Of a stretch of DNA of 64,000 bases, positions 34,894-44,713 are shown piece after piece. Both the position numbers and the translations under genes were made by a program. The stretch spans positions 868,001 through 932,000 of the forward strand of contig NZ_WNLA01000001.1 of NCBI RefSeq assembly GCF_009720865.1. The letters are read 5' to 3'. This DNA comes from Pseudoduganella ginsengisoli (GTDB lineage: Bacteria; Pseudomonadota; Gammaproteobacteria; Burkholderiales; Burkholderiaceae_D). A model generated the notes under the pieces. The model had not been told where the DNA came from. It searched no databases and worked only from the letters and a program-made list of their open reading frames with translations. Numbering within the stretch: position 1 is the stretch's first letter; each line of letters begins with the position of its first letter.

Positions 34894-37028
34894 GACGCGT
34901 TGTCCTCCGGGGTGTACGGCAATTCAATCCGCACCAGCACGCCGCCCAGCGCGGAACCGGCGACGCCAATGGTGCCATGGTGCGCATCGACGATGGCGCG
35001 GCAAATCTTCATGCCCAGGCCACTGCCATCGCTGCGGCGGCTGCGCGCCGCTTCTGCGCGGAACAGCGGTTCAAACACTTGCGCCAGTTCGTCGCGCGAC
35101 AAGCCCGGCGCGCTGTCCTCAATCACGATGCGCACCCGTTCTTCCAGCGGCGTGACCCGCACCTCGATGCGGCCCGGCGCGTCCGTGTACGCAATGCTGT
35201 TCGACAGCAGGTTGATCAGCAACTGGTTGATTCGTGCGCTGTCCCATATTGCCGTGGTTTGAGGTGCATCGCAATGGACTTCCAATACCAGCCCTTTTTT
35301 GCGGGCTTCACCGGCAAAATAAGGCGACAAATCCAACAGCAATTGCTGGTAGTCGAGCGGCGCGAATTTGCAGCGCAGCGGGCGCAAATAGCTCATGGCC
35401 AGCTCGTGCAAGTCATCGACCAGCCTGGTCAAGCGGTCGCACGTGCGGTACAGCGATTCCACGTGCGCCATGTCGATCGGATGCACGCCATCGAGCATGG
35501 CTTCGATTTCGCCCACCAGCCCGGCCAGCGGCGTGCGCAGTTCGTGGCTGATTTCCGCGATCCAGTGGCGCCGCGCTCCTTCCAGGCGGGCCAGCGATTC
35601 CGCCATCGCATTGACGCTGACGGCCAGCGGCTGCATGGCGCCATCTTCAGGCAAAGCGAGGCGCGCCGTGAATTCGCCGCCCGCCACACGCTGCGTGACG
35701 GCGCCCACTTCCGCGATAAAGGCTGCGCGCCGCTCCATCGCCGCCAGCGCATTGGTGCGGTTGACCATTTCTGCTTCCAGAAAGGCATTGCGTTCGGCCA
35801 GCGCCCGTTCATGGTCCCGTTCCAGCTTGCGCTGGCGGTCTTGCGTGCGCCGTACGTGGTCGTGCTGCGCCACGGCCAGCAACAGCAATTCTGCAAAATA
35901 AATGCCCTGGAAATTCACGAAGCCGTCATACGCATACAAGCCCATGCGGATGCCGGCCAGCCCGACCGCCACCGGCACCGTACTGCACAGCTGCGCAAAG
36001 AAAAACCAGCGCGCATGCACCATGCCCATGCGCCACGCATGCCATGCCGCCACCGCCGTGATTGACGACATCGACATCAGCACCAGCGTCAGTTGCGTGA
36101 CGGGTGTGAATATGCCGGCCAGCCGCATGCCGATACCGATGCACGATGCCGTCATCATGGCCACGAAGATGCGGTCGAAACGGGGCATGCGGGTGCGCGT
36201 TTGCAGGAATTCGCGGGCAAACAAGATCAGGAAGATCGTCTGCACCAGCATCAGCATGTGCAGCAAATTGTTGAACAAGTCCGGATCGTCGAAATGCAGG
36301 AAGCGCGCGAAGTGGCCATTGAAGCCGATCCACGTGGCGATGGTGGCCAGCGCATACAAGCCGTAGGTGGAAAAGCGCCGGTCGCGCGCCACGGCGGCGC
36401 CCACCATCGAGGAAAACGCCAGCGCCAGCGGCACGCCATACAGGATGCCCAGCTGGTTTTCACTGCTGGCCATGTTCGACACAAACGATGCCAGCGTATC
36501 GAGCCGGAACACCATTTGCATTTCCGCTTTATTAATGTTGCTAAGGCGGACATACACTTCCACGCTTTCGCCCGGCGCCGACGTGAATTTAAAGCTGGGC
36601 AAATGCGCAGGCAACTGGCGCTCGGCCACGCGGGTGCGGTCGCCCGCGATTTCATGCATGCGCACGAAGCCCGACAGTACCCACGTCTCCACGTAATCCG
36701 TAAAGGGCAAGCGGTGCTGCAATACCCACACCACCGGGCGCGGGTCAGGATTGGCCAGCGTAAAACGGATCCAGTAAGCGGAAGCCGTGAAGCCTTTGGT
36801 AAAGTTATCCGCCGTGAGTTCCGTATAACTCGGCGCGGGCAGCGCGCGCACCTGGTCCAGCGTCATCTGGCCGGACGGGTCTTCCACATATTCGAGCTTT
36901 CCTTCTAACCGCAGCGGAAAGTTGTCCGGCAATTCCATGACGGTGCGCGTGGCCAGCGCGCCGGACGATGCGCCCAGAGCGAACAAGAGGAAAAACAGGC
37001 GGAACAGCCAGACCGTCAGCGAGGGCAT
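34890..37028 (-). CDS. Sensor histidine kinase with 7TMR-DISM sensor
   Basis: A 712-residue kinase. A signal peptide is followed by a periplasmic 7TMR-DISM extracellular domain (residues about 30-170) and seven membrane helices (about 180-370). A coiled coil and HAMP-like linker lead to the HisKA H-box (AEISHELRTPLAG, His about 485) and the HATPase domain (NQLLINLLSNS, GSGLGMKICRAIV). The extracellular domain type often binds carbohydrates. The start at 37028 follows AAGGG, and an ATG at 37046 is also possible. It is coupled to the response regulator. Confidence 0.92.
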   Translation of the reverse strand: MPSLTVWLFRLFFLLFALGASSGALATRTVMELPDNFPLRLEGKLEYVEDPSGQMTLDQVRALPAPSYTELTADNFTKGFTASAYWIRFTLANPDPRPVVWVLQHRLPFTDYVETWVLSGFVRMHEIAGDRTRVAERQLPAHLPSFKFTSAPGESVEVYVRLSNINKAEMQMVFRLDTLASFVSNMASSENQLGILYGVPLALAFSSMVGAAVARDRRFSTYGLYALATIATWIGFNGHFARFLHFDDPDLFNNLLHMLMLVQTIFLILFAREFLQTRTRMPRFDRIFVAMMTASCIGIGMRLAGIFTPVTQLTLVLMSMSSITAVAAWHAWRMGMVHARWFFFAQLCSTVPVAVGLAGIRMGLYAYDGFVNFQGIYFAELLLLAVAQHDHVRRTQDRQRKLERDHERALAERNAFLEAEMVNRTNALAAMERRAAFIAEVGAVTQRVAGGEFTARLALPEDGAMQPLAVSVNAMAESLARLEGARRHWIAEISHELRTPLAGLVGEIEAMLDGVHPIDMAHVESLYRTCDRLTRLVDDLHELAMSYLRPLRCKFAPLDYQQLLLDLSPYFAGEARKKGLVLEVHCDAPQTTAIWDSARINQLLINLLSNSIAYTDAPGRIEVRVTPLEERVRIVIEDSAPGLSRDELAQVFEPLFRAEAARSRRSDGSGLGMKICRAIVDAHHGTIGVAGSALGGVLVRIELPYTPEDNAS

Positions 37029-37218
37029 CGCACGCGCCCTTTGCATTATTGAAACAGAAATTGTAACGCAGACATACAACACTCTCCACATTATGGATTG
37101 AATGTTCACAATTTCTCCACAACTGTTTTGTATCCTCACCAACCTGCCTGAACGTCACGCCCAGACCACTGCGTGCGGCTGGCAATAACGACAACAACGC
37201 TTTTGGGATGACACAAAC

Positions 37219-37848
37219 ATGCTACAGGCTTCAAAGGCGCCAGCCCCACAATTGCTGGCCAAATTCGCACTGGGCGCCATCGCGGCCCTGATCCTGCCGA
37301 TGCAGAACGCCAGTGCAGGCGCCGGCAACTCGCTGGCAGCCGCCCGCCCGTCCTACCAGGAACAGGTGGATTTACGCAACACGGAAGGCTATACGGAATC
37401 AGCACGCCTGTGCACGCTGCGCGCCGCAGCCAGCGGTGAAATCACCGCCATGCTGGTGCGCGCAGGCGACAAGGTGAAAGCGGGCCAGGTATTGGCGCGT
37501 GTCGGCCACTCGGAAATCACTGCGCCGTATGACGGCATGGTGTCTGCCGTGCTGGCGCATGTCGGCGAAACCGCGTCATCGGGCCGCCACTTGCTGACGG
37601 TCTTCGACCCAACCCGCATGCGCGTGGTGGCGTCGATTCCCCGCTCCAAGCTGCGCGACGTGAACCTGGACCAGCCGGTGGAAATTGAATTCCCATCGGT
37701 TAACCAGCGCATGACCGCACACAAAGTCATGGTGATTTCGCAGGCTGAACGCCCGATGCAAATGGCCAAGGTGTACCTGGAACTGGGGGCCACCAGCGGC
37801 CTGCAGCCAGGCCAGCTGGCACGGGCGAATTTCACTTCCGGCAAGTAA
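37219..37848 (+). CDS. Minimal periplasmic adaptor (HlyD/RND type), no pump beside it
   Basis: A 209-residue exported protein (signal peptide to about residue 33). It has a biotinyl-lipoyl-like domain (TLRAAASGEITAMLVRAGDK, AGQVLARVGHSEITAPYDGM) and a beta-barrel segment (RMRVVASIPRSKLRDVNLDQ). The alpha-helical hairpin of normal membrane-fusion proteins is missing, as is most of the membrane-proximal domain, so it is about half the usual length. No RND, MFS or ABC pump follows. It is divergent from the kinase gene (190 bases), which hints at control by that system. Confidence 0.78.
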   Translation: MLQASKAPAPQLLAKFALGAIAALILPMQNASAGAGNSLAAARPSYQEQVDLRNTEGYTESARLCTLRAAASGEITAMLVRAGDKVKAGQVLARVGHSEITAPYDGMVSAVLAHVGETASSGRHLLTVFDPTRMRVVASIPRSKLRDVNLDQPVEIEFPSVNQRMTAHKVMVISQAERPMQMAKVYLELGATSGLQPGQLARANFTSGK

Positions 37849-37929
37849 TTAGCATCGTCAGAACTTCAGATAGCGGGTGCGGGGTGTGCGGTACAATCAC
37901 CCTTTAGCCCGCTAGTTTTTTTGGTTCTT

Positions 37930-38187
37930 ATGGAATGCCGTCCCAACTGCGGCGCTTGCTGCACGGCGCCGTCCATCACGTCCCCTATCCCTGGTATGCC
38001 GAACGGCAAGCCTGCCGGTGTCCGCTGCATTCAACTGGCCGATGACAACCGCTGCCTGATATTCGGCAAGCCGGAACGGCCCGCGTTTTGCGGCGGGCTG
38101 CAGCCGGCGGCTGACATGTGCGGTGACAGCCGGGCATATGCGATTCGCTGGCTGGGGGAATTGGAGCGGGCGACATGTCCGAACTGA
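37930..38187 (+). CDS. YkgJ-family cysteine cluster protein
   Basis: An 85-residue protein with a cysteine pattern ([28 protein letters not shown]) matching the CxxCxxCC cluster family thought to hold zinc or an iron-sulfur centre. The ATG at 37930 is preferred over an upstream TTG. It ends 13 bases inside the following acetyltransferase gene, so the two are coupled. The molecular role is unknown. Confidence 0.85.
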   Translation: MECRPNCGACCTAPSITSPIPGMPNGKPAGVRCIQLADDNRCLIFGKPERPAFCGGLQPAADMCGDSRAYAIRWLGELERATCPN

Positions 38188-38819
38188 CGTCCGTCGACCC
38201 AGCATTGCTTCGCCGCTGGCTGACGGCACGCTCGGTCGCCCGTGGATTGCCGCTCCCCGTTCCCGATCATGGCGGCCTGCGGGTCGATACCGGGTCGCCG
38301 CAGGAGCGCCGCCGCTACGTCTTCGCCAGACCGTCGCCACGCCTGCGCGAACTGGCATTGACGGTAAATGATCCCCTCACCGTCATCAAAATGTGCGGCT
38401 CGGGCGAACAATTGCTGGCGCTGATGCCGCCGGGATGGCAGCTGCGCCAAATGGGTTACCTGATGACGCACGAAGGTGCGCCCATGGCGGCAGCGCCGCT
38501 GCCTGCCGGTTACCGGCTCGCGGTTTCCGTGGAAGGGGCGGCAACCGTTGCGCGCATTTTCTTTGAAGACGGTTCAGCCGCTGCCAGCGGCTTTGCCATC
38601 GAACACGATGGCGTATTTATCTTCGACACTATCGTGACGGAAGCAGCGCACCAGCGCCGGGGACTAGGTAAAGCACTGATGGCGGCTCTGGGCGCCACGC
38701 AGCAAAATCCGTTGTCGCGCCGCGTGCTGGTGGCGACGGAAGATGGCCGGGCCTTATACCTGGCACTGGGTTGGACCGTGTTGTCACCGTATGCGACTGT
38801 GGGGTTGTGCGGAGATTAA
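38175..38819 (+). CDS. GNAT-family N-acetyltransferase
   Basis: A 214-residue protein. The N-terminal 110 residues are unassigned. The C-terminal half is a GNAT domain with the acetyl-CoA loop [10 protein letters not shown] near residue 157 and [14 protein letters not shown] near the end. The start overlaps the YkgJ-like gene by 13 bases. Substrate unknown. Confidence 0.83.
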   Translation: MSELTSVDPALLRRWLTARSVARGLPLPVPDHGGLRVDTGSPQERRRYVFARPSPRLRELALTVNDPLTVIKMCGSGEQLLALMPPGWQLRQMGYLMTHEGAPMAAAPLPAGYRLAVSVEGAATVARIFFEDGSAAASGFAIEHDGVFIFDTIVTEAAHQRRGLGKALMAALGATQQNPLSRRVLVATEDGRALYLALGWTVLSPYATVGLCGD

Positions 38820-38832
38820 CTTGGCGGGCAGT

Positions 38833-39108
38833 TCAACCACGCGTGTACTGGTCCCACAGCACAGCAAATTCCTCCGCACTGATCACCGCCCCATGCCGCT
38901 GCGGATCGGCGTTGATGCGCTCCAGCTCCGGCACCGGCGCCGCATCCAGCTCCGTGCTGCCAAACGCAAAATCCGCCTCCGCATACCCTACCCCACGCGT
39001 ACGGAAAAATTCCAGTTTGCGCACTTCGTACCGGTGCGCATCGAGTTCCGACACGATGCGCACCGGCCGTTCATCATCCGTATGCAGCCACAGTACGTCG
39101 ACGTACAT
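38833..39108 (-). CDS. DUF6881-like small protein
   Basis: A 91-residue cytoplasmic protein, opening MYVDVLWLHTDDERPVRIVS and including YEVRKLEFFRTRGVGYA. This fits the DUF6881 family as far as I can judge. The ATG at 39108 overlaps the stop of the upstream hydrolase (ATGA), so translation is coupled. A longer frame would extend into the hydrolase and is rejected. Function unknown. Confidence 0.72.
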   Translation of the reverse strand: MYVDVLWLHTDDERPVRIVSELDAHRYEVRKLEFFRTRGVGYAEADFAFGSTELDAAPVPELERINADPQRHGAVISAEEFAVLWDQYTRG

Positions 39109-40205
39109 CACCGCTTCGTCTTCACCGCTAATGGCCGCACATAATCCAGCAAACTCACCAGCATCTTGCCCGGCTCTTCCCACGGCATCATGTGGGCGGA
39201 ATGTTCAAACATCACCGTGCGTTTATAAGGCGCCTTCACCTTGCCCATCCACTCGACGGTGGGCATAGCCGGTGTCGTGTAATCGTGGCGGCCCAGGAAC
39301 ATCACGACGGGAATCGGAAACGTGCGCACGCCTTTGAAATCCACGGCCACGAATTCCGGCAGGATTTTTTCCAGGGTGTATACGTTGCCTTCATCGATGG
39401 CTTTCACATCGGCCTTGTCATATTCAGGCGACAGCAGCGGCCCGTCGAAGAAATACAGCGACGAATCGCGGTAGGCCGTCATGCCGCCATAGTATTGCGG
39501 CCACTTGCGCGCAATGATGATGCGCTCGCGCGTGATCGGCTGGTCGCCCGGATAGGGCGCAATCGACGCCAGTTCCTTCTGCGCTTCGTCATTGCCCTTT
39601 TCCTTCGCCGTCTTCACCGCATAGTCGTAGAGGATGCGTTCATTGTCGCGCACATTGATGACTTGCCCGACGCCGACATAGGCATGGAACAAATCCGGCC
39701 GTTTTATCGCGGCGTGCATGCCGACGATCGTGCCCCAGCTGTGGCCCAGCAAAATCACCTTGTCCTTGTGATAGCGCTTGCGCACATATTCCGCTACTTC
39801 AATCGCGTCATCGACATAGCGGTCAATGTGGATGGTGCCGGCAATCGATGCGGGATCTGTTTCGCGGTAGGTTTTACCGGCGCCGCGCTGGTCCCAGTGC
39901 ACCACCGTGAAATATTCTTCGATGGGACGCTGGAATTGCCACAGGGTTGGCATGGCTGTTGAGGCGGGGCCGCCATGCACGAACAGGATGATGGGATTGT
40001 TTTGATCCTGGCCGCGTACATTGAGCCACTGGTCGATGCCGCCGATACGCGTCTTGTACGTTTCCTGAATGCCGCCCGGCGTCAGGATCCGCCCCAGGTC
40101 CGCCACCACGGCCCGCTCCTTGCAACCACTGTCGCTCGTCGCGCATTGCTGCGCGTAAGATGCCTGCGCCATCAACAACATCATTGCCACCGCCAGCTTC
40201 TTCAT
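39108..40205 (-). CDS. Exported alpha/beta hydrolase (proline iminopeptidase-like)
   Basis: A 365-residue protein with a signal peptide (residues 1-19). The alpha/beta hydrolase fold shows the oxyanion segment FVHGGPA (about 75), HWDQRGAGKT (about 103), and the nucleophile elbow LLGHSWGT (Ser about 161). HSAHMMPWE near the end carries the catalytic His. The HGGPG-like motif is typical of proline iminopeptidases and related S33 enzymes. The start at 40205 gives a clean signal peptide. It is coupled to the DUF6881-like gene. Confidence 0.85.
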   Translation of the reverse strand: MKKLAVAMMLLMAQASYAQQCATSDSGCKERAVVADLGRILTPGGIQETYKTRIGGIDQWLNVRGQDQNNPIILFVHGGPASTAMPTLWQFQRPIEEYFTVVHWDQRGAGKTYRETDPASIAGTIHIDRYVDDAIEVAEYVRKRYHKDKVILLGHSWGTIVGMHAAIKRPDLFHAYVGVGQVINVRDNERILYDYAVKTAKEKGNDEAQKELASIAPYPGDQPITRERIIIARKWPQYYGGMTAYRDSSLYFFDGPLLSPEYDKADVKAIDEGNVYTLEKILPEFVAVDFKGVRTFPIPVVMFLGRHDYTTPAMPTVEWMGKVKAPYKRTVMFEHSAHMMPWEEPGKMLVSLLDYVRPLAVKTKR

Positions 40206-40366
40206 CCTGCGTCCCCCGTGTGATTGAACGAAGCCGACAGTGTGACACGAGCAACATTGCCCCGCAATCAACACGCGATACGCTACCTTTGGTTGCCTAT
40301 AATTCCCTCATCAACCAGGAGAAAACTGCATTGCTGAAGTCGCTTGGCCACGGTGGCTAACCCGTA

Positions 40367-41347
40367 TTAATTAAAGCCCGCCACCGCGTGCGGGATATAC
40401 GCTTCTTCCAGCAAGCGGATTTCTTCCTTCGTCAATTTGACTTTCAGCGCCGCCACCGCGTCATCGATATGGCTGTTTTTCGCCGCACCGATGATCGGCG
40501 CCGTCACTTCCGGCTTTTGCAGCACCCATGCCAGCGCCACCTGTGCGCGGGGAATGCCGCGCGCTTGCGCCACCTGTTTGACACGCTCCGCCACGATGCG
40601 GTCCGCCGCTTCCGTTGCCGTGTACATTTCCTTGGCAATCAAATCCGTCTCCGAACGGTGGCTCGCCTCATCCCAGTCGCGCGTCAAGCGGCCGCGCGCC
40701 ATCGGGCTCCATGGAATCACGCCGATTTGCTCATCCGCGCACAGCGGCAGCATTTCCCGCTCTTCTTCGCGGTTGATCAGGTTCAGCTGGTTTTGCATGC
40801 TGACGAACCGGGTCCAGCCATTGCGCTCGGCAATATGCAGCGCCTTGGCAAATTGCCACGCATACATTGACGACGCGCCAATGTAGCGGGCCTTGCCGGC
40901 CTTGACGATGTCATGCAGCGCTTCCAGCGTTTCTTCGATCGGCGTGTGGTAATCCCAGCGGTGGATCTGGTACAGGTCGATGTAATCCGTGCCCAGGCGG
41001 CGCAAGCTGTTGTCGATTTCCGCCATCAGCGCCTTGCGCGACAGACCGCGCTGGTTCGGCCCTTTACCCTGCGGGAAAAACACTTTGGTGGCAATCACCA
41101 CTTCATCGCGGCGCGCAAAATCGCGCAGTGCGCGGCCCGTAATTTCTTCGCTGGTGCCGTCCGAATACGAATTCGACGTGTCAAAGAAATTGATGCCGGA
41201 TTCCAGTGCGTGGCGGATGATGGGACGGCTCTTGTCTTCATCCAGCGTCCATTCATGGCCGCCGCGGTCCGGCACGCCGAAGGTCATGCAGCCCAGTACC
41301 AGGCGGGAAACTTTCAGGCCCGTACGGCCCAGGTTGACGTATTCCAT
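40367..41347 (-). CDS. Aldo/keto reductase
   Basis: A 326-residue NADPH-dependent reductase with a TIM-barrel fold. It opens MEYVNLGRTGLKVSRLVLGC. The catalytic Asp and Tyr lie in FFDTSNSYSDG, the Lys in VVIATKVFF, and the His in IHRWDYHTP. The coenzyme segment near the C-terminus is PIIGAAKN. The substrate is unknown, and such proteins often reduce toxic aldehydes. Upstream is a 235-base gap with a palindrome at 41425-41439. Confidence 0.93.
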   Translation of the reverse strand: MEYVNLGRTGLKVSRLVLGCMTFGVPDRGGHEWTLDEDKSRPIIRHALESGINFFDTSNSYSDGTSEEITGRALRDFARRDEVVIATKVFFPQGKGPNQRGLSRKALMAEIDNSLRRLGTDYIDLYQIHRWDYHTPIEETLEALHDIVKAGKARYIGASSMYAWQFAKALHIAERNGWTRFVSMQNQLNLINREEEREMLPLCADEQIGVIPWSPMARGRLTRDWDEASHRSETDLIAKEMYTATEAADRIVAERVKQVAQARGIPRAQVALAWVLQKPEVTAPIIGAAKNSHIDDAVAALKVKLTKEEIRLLEEAYIPHAVAGFN

Positions 41348-41424
41348 AGCATTCTCCGAGTTATGGGAAAGTCAATATAACCTGCTTCCGCCACGCTCAC
41401 TAGATGCATAGAGTGATAAGACTA

Positions 41425-41439
41425 ACAACTGACAGTTGT
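41425..41439. promoter_or_regulatory. Palindrome in the AKR-uppP divergent gap
   Basis: ACAACTG-A-CAGTTGT, a perfect 7+1+7 palindrome 78 bases upstream of the aldo/keto reductase gene and 144 bases upstream of uppP. It may be a regulator site. The rest of the gap shows no clear promoter boxes to my eye. Confidence 0.45.
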
Positions 41440-41582
41440 AAATCCTCTACCGCGGCCCAACTCGGCGTCCGGCATGGCCGGGTAACAGGGTAAAATACCG
41501 ACCTCCTGCGCACGGTACAGCTTGGCAGTGCGTTCCACATGGTAAGCTTCGACTCCCCGCCGTTTCCTGATTGACAATAAAC

Positions 41583-42416
41583 ATGGATATCACTCTCGCA
41601 TTACAGGCCTTCATCATGGGCCTGGTAGAAGGCTTTACCGAATTTTTGCCAATTTCCTCCACCGGCCACCTGATTCTGGCCGGCAGCCTGCTGAATTTTG
41701 TCGGCGAAAAAGTCAAAGTGTTTGAAATCGTCATCCAGGCTGGCGCCATTGTCGCCGTCATGTGGGAGTACCGCGTGCGCATCGCCACCGTGTTGTCCGG
41801 CATGTTCAGCGACAACCGCTCGCAGCGCTTCATTTTCAACCTGATCATCGGCTTCCTGCCGGCTGCCATCCTCGGCTTCCTGTTCAACAAAGCCATCAAA
41901 GCCAAACTGTTTGCGCCTGTGCCGGTAGCGCTGGCGTTCATCGTTGGCGGCTTCATCATCCTGTGGGTGGAAAAGCGCGCCAAGAATGCGCCGCATGCCG
42001 TGCGCATTCACTCGGTGGACGATATGAGCCCGATGGATGCTTTCAAGGTCGGCTGCGCACAGGCGCTGGCGCTGATCCCGGGCACCAGCCGCTCCGGCGC
42101 CACCATTATCGGCGGCATGATGTTTGGCCTGTCGCGCAAGGCTGCGACGGAATTTTCATTCTTCATGGCGATCCCGCTGCTGTTGATGGCCACTGCGTAT
42201 TCGCTGTTCAAGGAACGCGCGCTGCTGTCGGCGACGGATTTGCCGATGTTCGGCATCGGCCTGATTTCGGCTTTCATTTCCGCGTTCCTGTGCGTGCGCT
42301 GGCTGCTGCGCTACATCAGTTCCCACGACTTTACGATTTTTGCCTGGTACCGTATCGTGTTTGGTCTGGTAGTGATCGCCAGCGCCTATTCGGGTCTGGT
42401 TGTCTGGGCTGACTGA
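41583..42416 (+). CDS. uppP: Undecaprenyl-diphosphatase
   Basis: A 277-residue inner-membrane enzyme that dephosphorylates undecaprenyl diphosphate to recycle the lipid carrier for the cell wall. The motifs are [17 protein letters not shown] (residue about 13) and [10 protein letters not shown] (about 168). About eight hydrophobic helices are present. The start is the ATG at 41583, preferred over a TTG 12 bases upstream. recQ follows 14 bases later. Confidence 0.97.
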   Translation: MDITLALQAFIMGLVEGFTEFLPISSTGHLILAGSLLNFVGEKVKVFEIVIQAGAIVAVMWEYRVRIATVLSGMFSDNRSQRFIFNLIIGFLPAAILGFLFNKAIKAKLFAPVPVALAFIVGGFIILWVEKRAKNAPHAVRIHSVDDMSPMDAFKVGCAQALALIPGTSRSGATIIGGMMFGLSRKAATEFSFFMAIPLLLMATAYSLFKERALLSATDLPMFGIGLISAFISAFLCVRWLLRYISSHDFTIFAWYRIVFGLVVIASAYSGLVVWAD

Positions 42417-42430
42417 TTTTCCAAGAAGTA

Positions 42431-44251
42431 ATGAACGACATCGCCGACCGCTCGCTGCACTTGCTGCAAACCGTCTTTGGCTACCCGGCTTTCCGGGGCC
42501 AACAGGCGGAAATTGTCGAGCATGTCGGCAATGGCGGCGACGCGCTGGTCTTGATGCCGACCGGTGGCGGCAAATCGCTGTGCTACCAGATTCCCGCGCT
42601 GGTACGCGACGGCGTCGGCGTCGTCATCTCGCCGCTGATCGCGCTGATGCAAGACCAGGTCGACGCGCTGGAAGAAGTGGGCGTGCGCGCCGCCTTCCTG
42701 AATTCTACCCAGACCTTTGAAGAAACCAGCCGCATCGAGCGGCTGGTGCGCACCGGCCAGCTCGACCTCGTGTATGTGGCGCCGGAACGCTTGATGACGC
42801 AGCGCTGCTTCGACCTGTTCCAGGATTCGAAGATTGCGCTGTTCGCCATCGATGAAGCGCACTGCGTATCGCAATGGGGCCACGACTTCCGGCCCGAATA
42901 CATCAAGCTGTCGGTCCTGCACGAATACTTCCCGGACGTGCCCCGCATTGCGCTGACGGCGACAGCGGACCAGCAAACGCGCGCGGAAATCGTGCACCGC
43001 CTGGCGCTCGACAATGCACGCCAGTTCGTGTCGTCGTTCGACCGCCCCAACATCCGTTACCAGATCGTTGAAAAGGCTAATGGCCGCAAACAGCTGATCG
43101 ACTTCATCACGGCCGAGCACCAGGGCGATTCCGGCATCGTGTACTGCCTGTCGCGCAAGAAGGTGGAAGAGACGGCGGAATTCCTCGTCGAACACGGCAT
43201 CAAGGCGCTGCCGTACCACGCCGGCATGGAACACGCGAAGCGCGCCAATAACCAGGCCCGCTTCCTGCGCGAAGACAATATCGTCATGGTGGCCACGATT
43301 GCGTTCGGCATGGGTATCGACAAGCCGGACGTGCGCTTTGTGTGCCACCTGGACTTGCCGAAATCGATCGAAGGCTATTACCAGGAAACCGGCCGCGCGG
43401 GCCGCGATGGCATGCCGGCTTCCGCATGGATGGCGTATGGCTTGCAAGACGTGGTGCTGCAGCGGCGCATGATTGACGAATCCGACGCGGATGAAAATTT
43501 CAAACGCGTGCTGAGCATGAAGCTGGACGCCATGCTGGGCCTGTGCGAAACGCTCAGCTGCCGCCGTATGCGGCTGCTGGAATACTTTGGCCAGCCGGCC
43601 ACCCCGTGCGGCAATTGCGATACGTGCCTGATTCCGCCCGTGTCGTTTGACGGCACCGTGCAAGTGCAAAAGCTGCTGTCCGCGATTTACCGCGTCGACC
43701 AGCGCTTCGCGGCCGGCCACGTGGTGGACGTGTTGCGCGGCGTGGAGAGTGAGCGGGTGCAGACGTGGCACCACGATAAATTATCCGTGTTCGGCATTGG
43801 CGCCGATATTTCGGAACAGGAATGGCGCTCGATTCTGCGCCAGGTGATTGCGCTGGGCCTGGTGACAGTCGACCACGAACAATATAGTTCGCTGAAGCTG
43901 ACGGATGCGGCGCGCCCCGTGCTGAAGGGCGAACATAAAGTGCGCCTGCGCCAGTACCAGAAACCCGTCAAGCACAAACGCACGTCGGCATCGGCTGCCA
44001 GGGATTACCAGGAAACCGCGCTGTCGTCCGGCGAACAGGCGATCTTCGACAAGCTGCGCTGGTGGCGCGTGGAAACCGCGCGCGAACACAATGTGCCCGC
44101 GTACACGATCTTCCACGACGCGACCCTGCGGGAAATCGCGAAAATCCAGCCCAACTCCTTGGGAGAGCTGCGCGGCATCAGCGGCGTCGGCGAGAAAAAG
44201 CTGGTGTCATATGGCGACCAGATTCTCGCCATCGTGGCGGAGATGTCTTAA
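42431..44251 (+). CDS. recQ: ATP-dependent DNA helicase RecQ
   Basis: A 606-residue 3'-5' helicase. Walker [12 protein letters not shown] (residue about 41) and the DEAH box [20 protein letters not shown] (about 140) are followed by the second RecA-like domain ([17 protein letters not shown], with [10 protein letters not shown]). The zinc site [10 protein letters not shown]...CGNCDTC and the winged helix come next, then the HRDC domain ending [12 protein letters not shown]. It is full length. It follows uppP by 14 bases and may share its transcript. No LexA box was seen nearby. Confidence 0.98.
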   Translation: MNDIADRSLHLLQTVFGYPAFRGQQAEIVEHVGNGGDALVLMPTGGGKSLCYQIPALVRDGVGVVISPLIALMQDQVDALEEVGVRAAFLNSTQTFEETSRIERLVRTGQLDLVYVAPERLMTQRCFDLFQDSKIALFAIDEAHCVSQWGHDFRPEYIKLSVLHEYFPDVPRIALTATADQQTRAEIVHRLALDNARQFVSSFDRPNIRYQIVEKANGRKQLIDFITAEHQGDSGIVYCLSRKKVEETAEFLVEHGIKALPYHAGMEHAKRANNQARFLREDNIVMVATIAFGMGIDKPDVRFVCHLDLPKSIEGYYQETGRAGRDGMPASAWMAYGLQDVVLQRRMIDESDADENFKRVLSMKLDAMLGLCETLSCRRMRLLEYFGQPATPCGNCDTCLIPPVSFDGTVQVQKLLSAIYRVDQRFAAGHVVDVLRGVESERVQTWHHDKLSVFGIGADISEQEWRSILRQVIALGLVTVDHEQYSSLKLTDAARPVLKGEHKVRLRQYQKPVKHKRTSASAARDYQETALSSGEQAIFDKLRWWRVETAREHNVPAYTIFHDATLREIAKIQPNSLGELRGISGVGEKKLVSYGDQILAIVAEMS

Positions 44252-44691
44252 TCCAGCTGCGAGCTGGCCTGCATTTCCACCAGCCTCCCCTGCTTGAAGT
44301 CCAATGTCAATGTGCTCATGTCGCAGCCGGCTTCAAAATGGCCGCCGACACGGGCAGGCTTGACGCCGAGCCGCTGCAGCAAGGCGCGCTTGCTTTCACC
44401 CGTCATCAGGCGCTGCTGCACGGACATCACGTGCTGCCGCCCGTCGCGCACGAAGTATTCCACGGTCGTTCCATTATGCTCAAGCCGAAAGAGTTCGATC
44501 TCCTCCAGTTTGGCAGTTGATTTGGCCTGTTCCGCCCTGTCTGCGGCCAAGTCCGCCGCTTCAGCGTAGCGGGCCAAAATATAGTCGCAAACGGCCGACA
44601 TGTTGTAGTTGTCTTGCCCGGCGTGGGCGGGAACGCACAGCAGCGCCGCCAGTGCGCAGGCGCCGCGTTTCATGATTGAGAATATTGTCAT
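44248..44691 (-). CDS. Exported small hypothetical protein
   Basis: A 147-residue protein with a signal peptide ([18 protein letters not shown], from an internal Met at 44673, or 18 bases further out at 44691). The mature part has two cysteines (SAVCDY, EAGCDM) and no domain I recognise. The stop overlaps the convergent recQ end by four bases. Function unknown. Confidence 0.65.
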   Translation of the reverse strand: MTIFSIMKRGACALAALLCVPAHAGQDNYNMSAVCDYILARYAEAADLAADRAEQAKSTAKLEEIELFRLEHNGTTVEYFVRDGRQHVMSVQQRLMTGESKRALLQRLGVKPARVGGHFEAGCDMSTLTLDFKQGRLVEMQASSQLD

Positions 44692-44713
44692 ATGCGCATC
44701 ATACTGCGCAACC

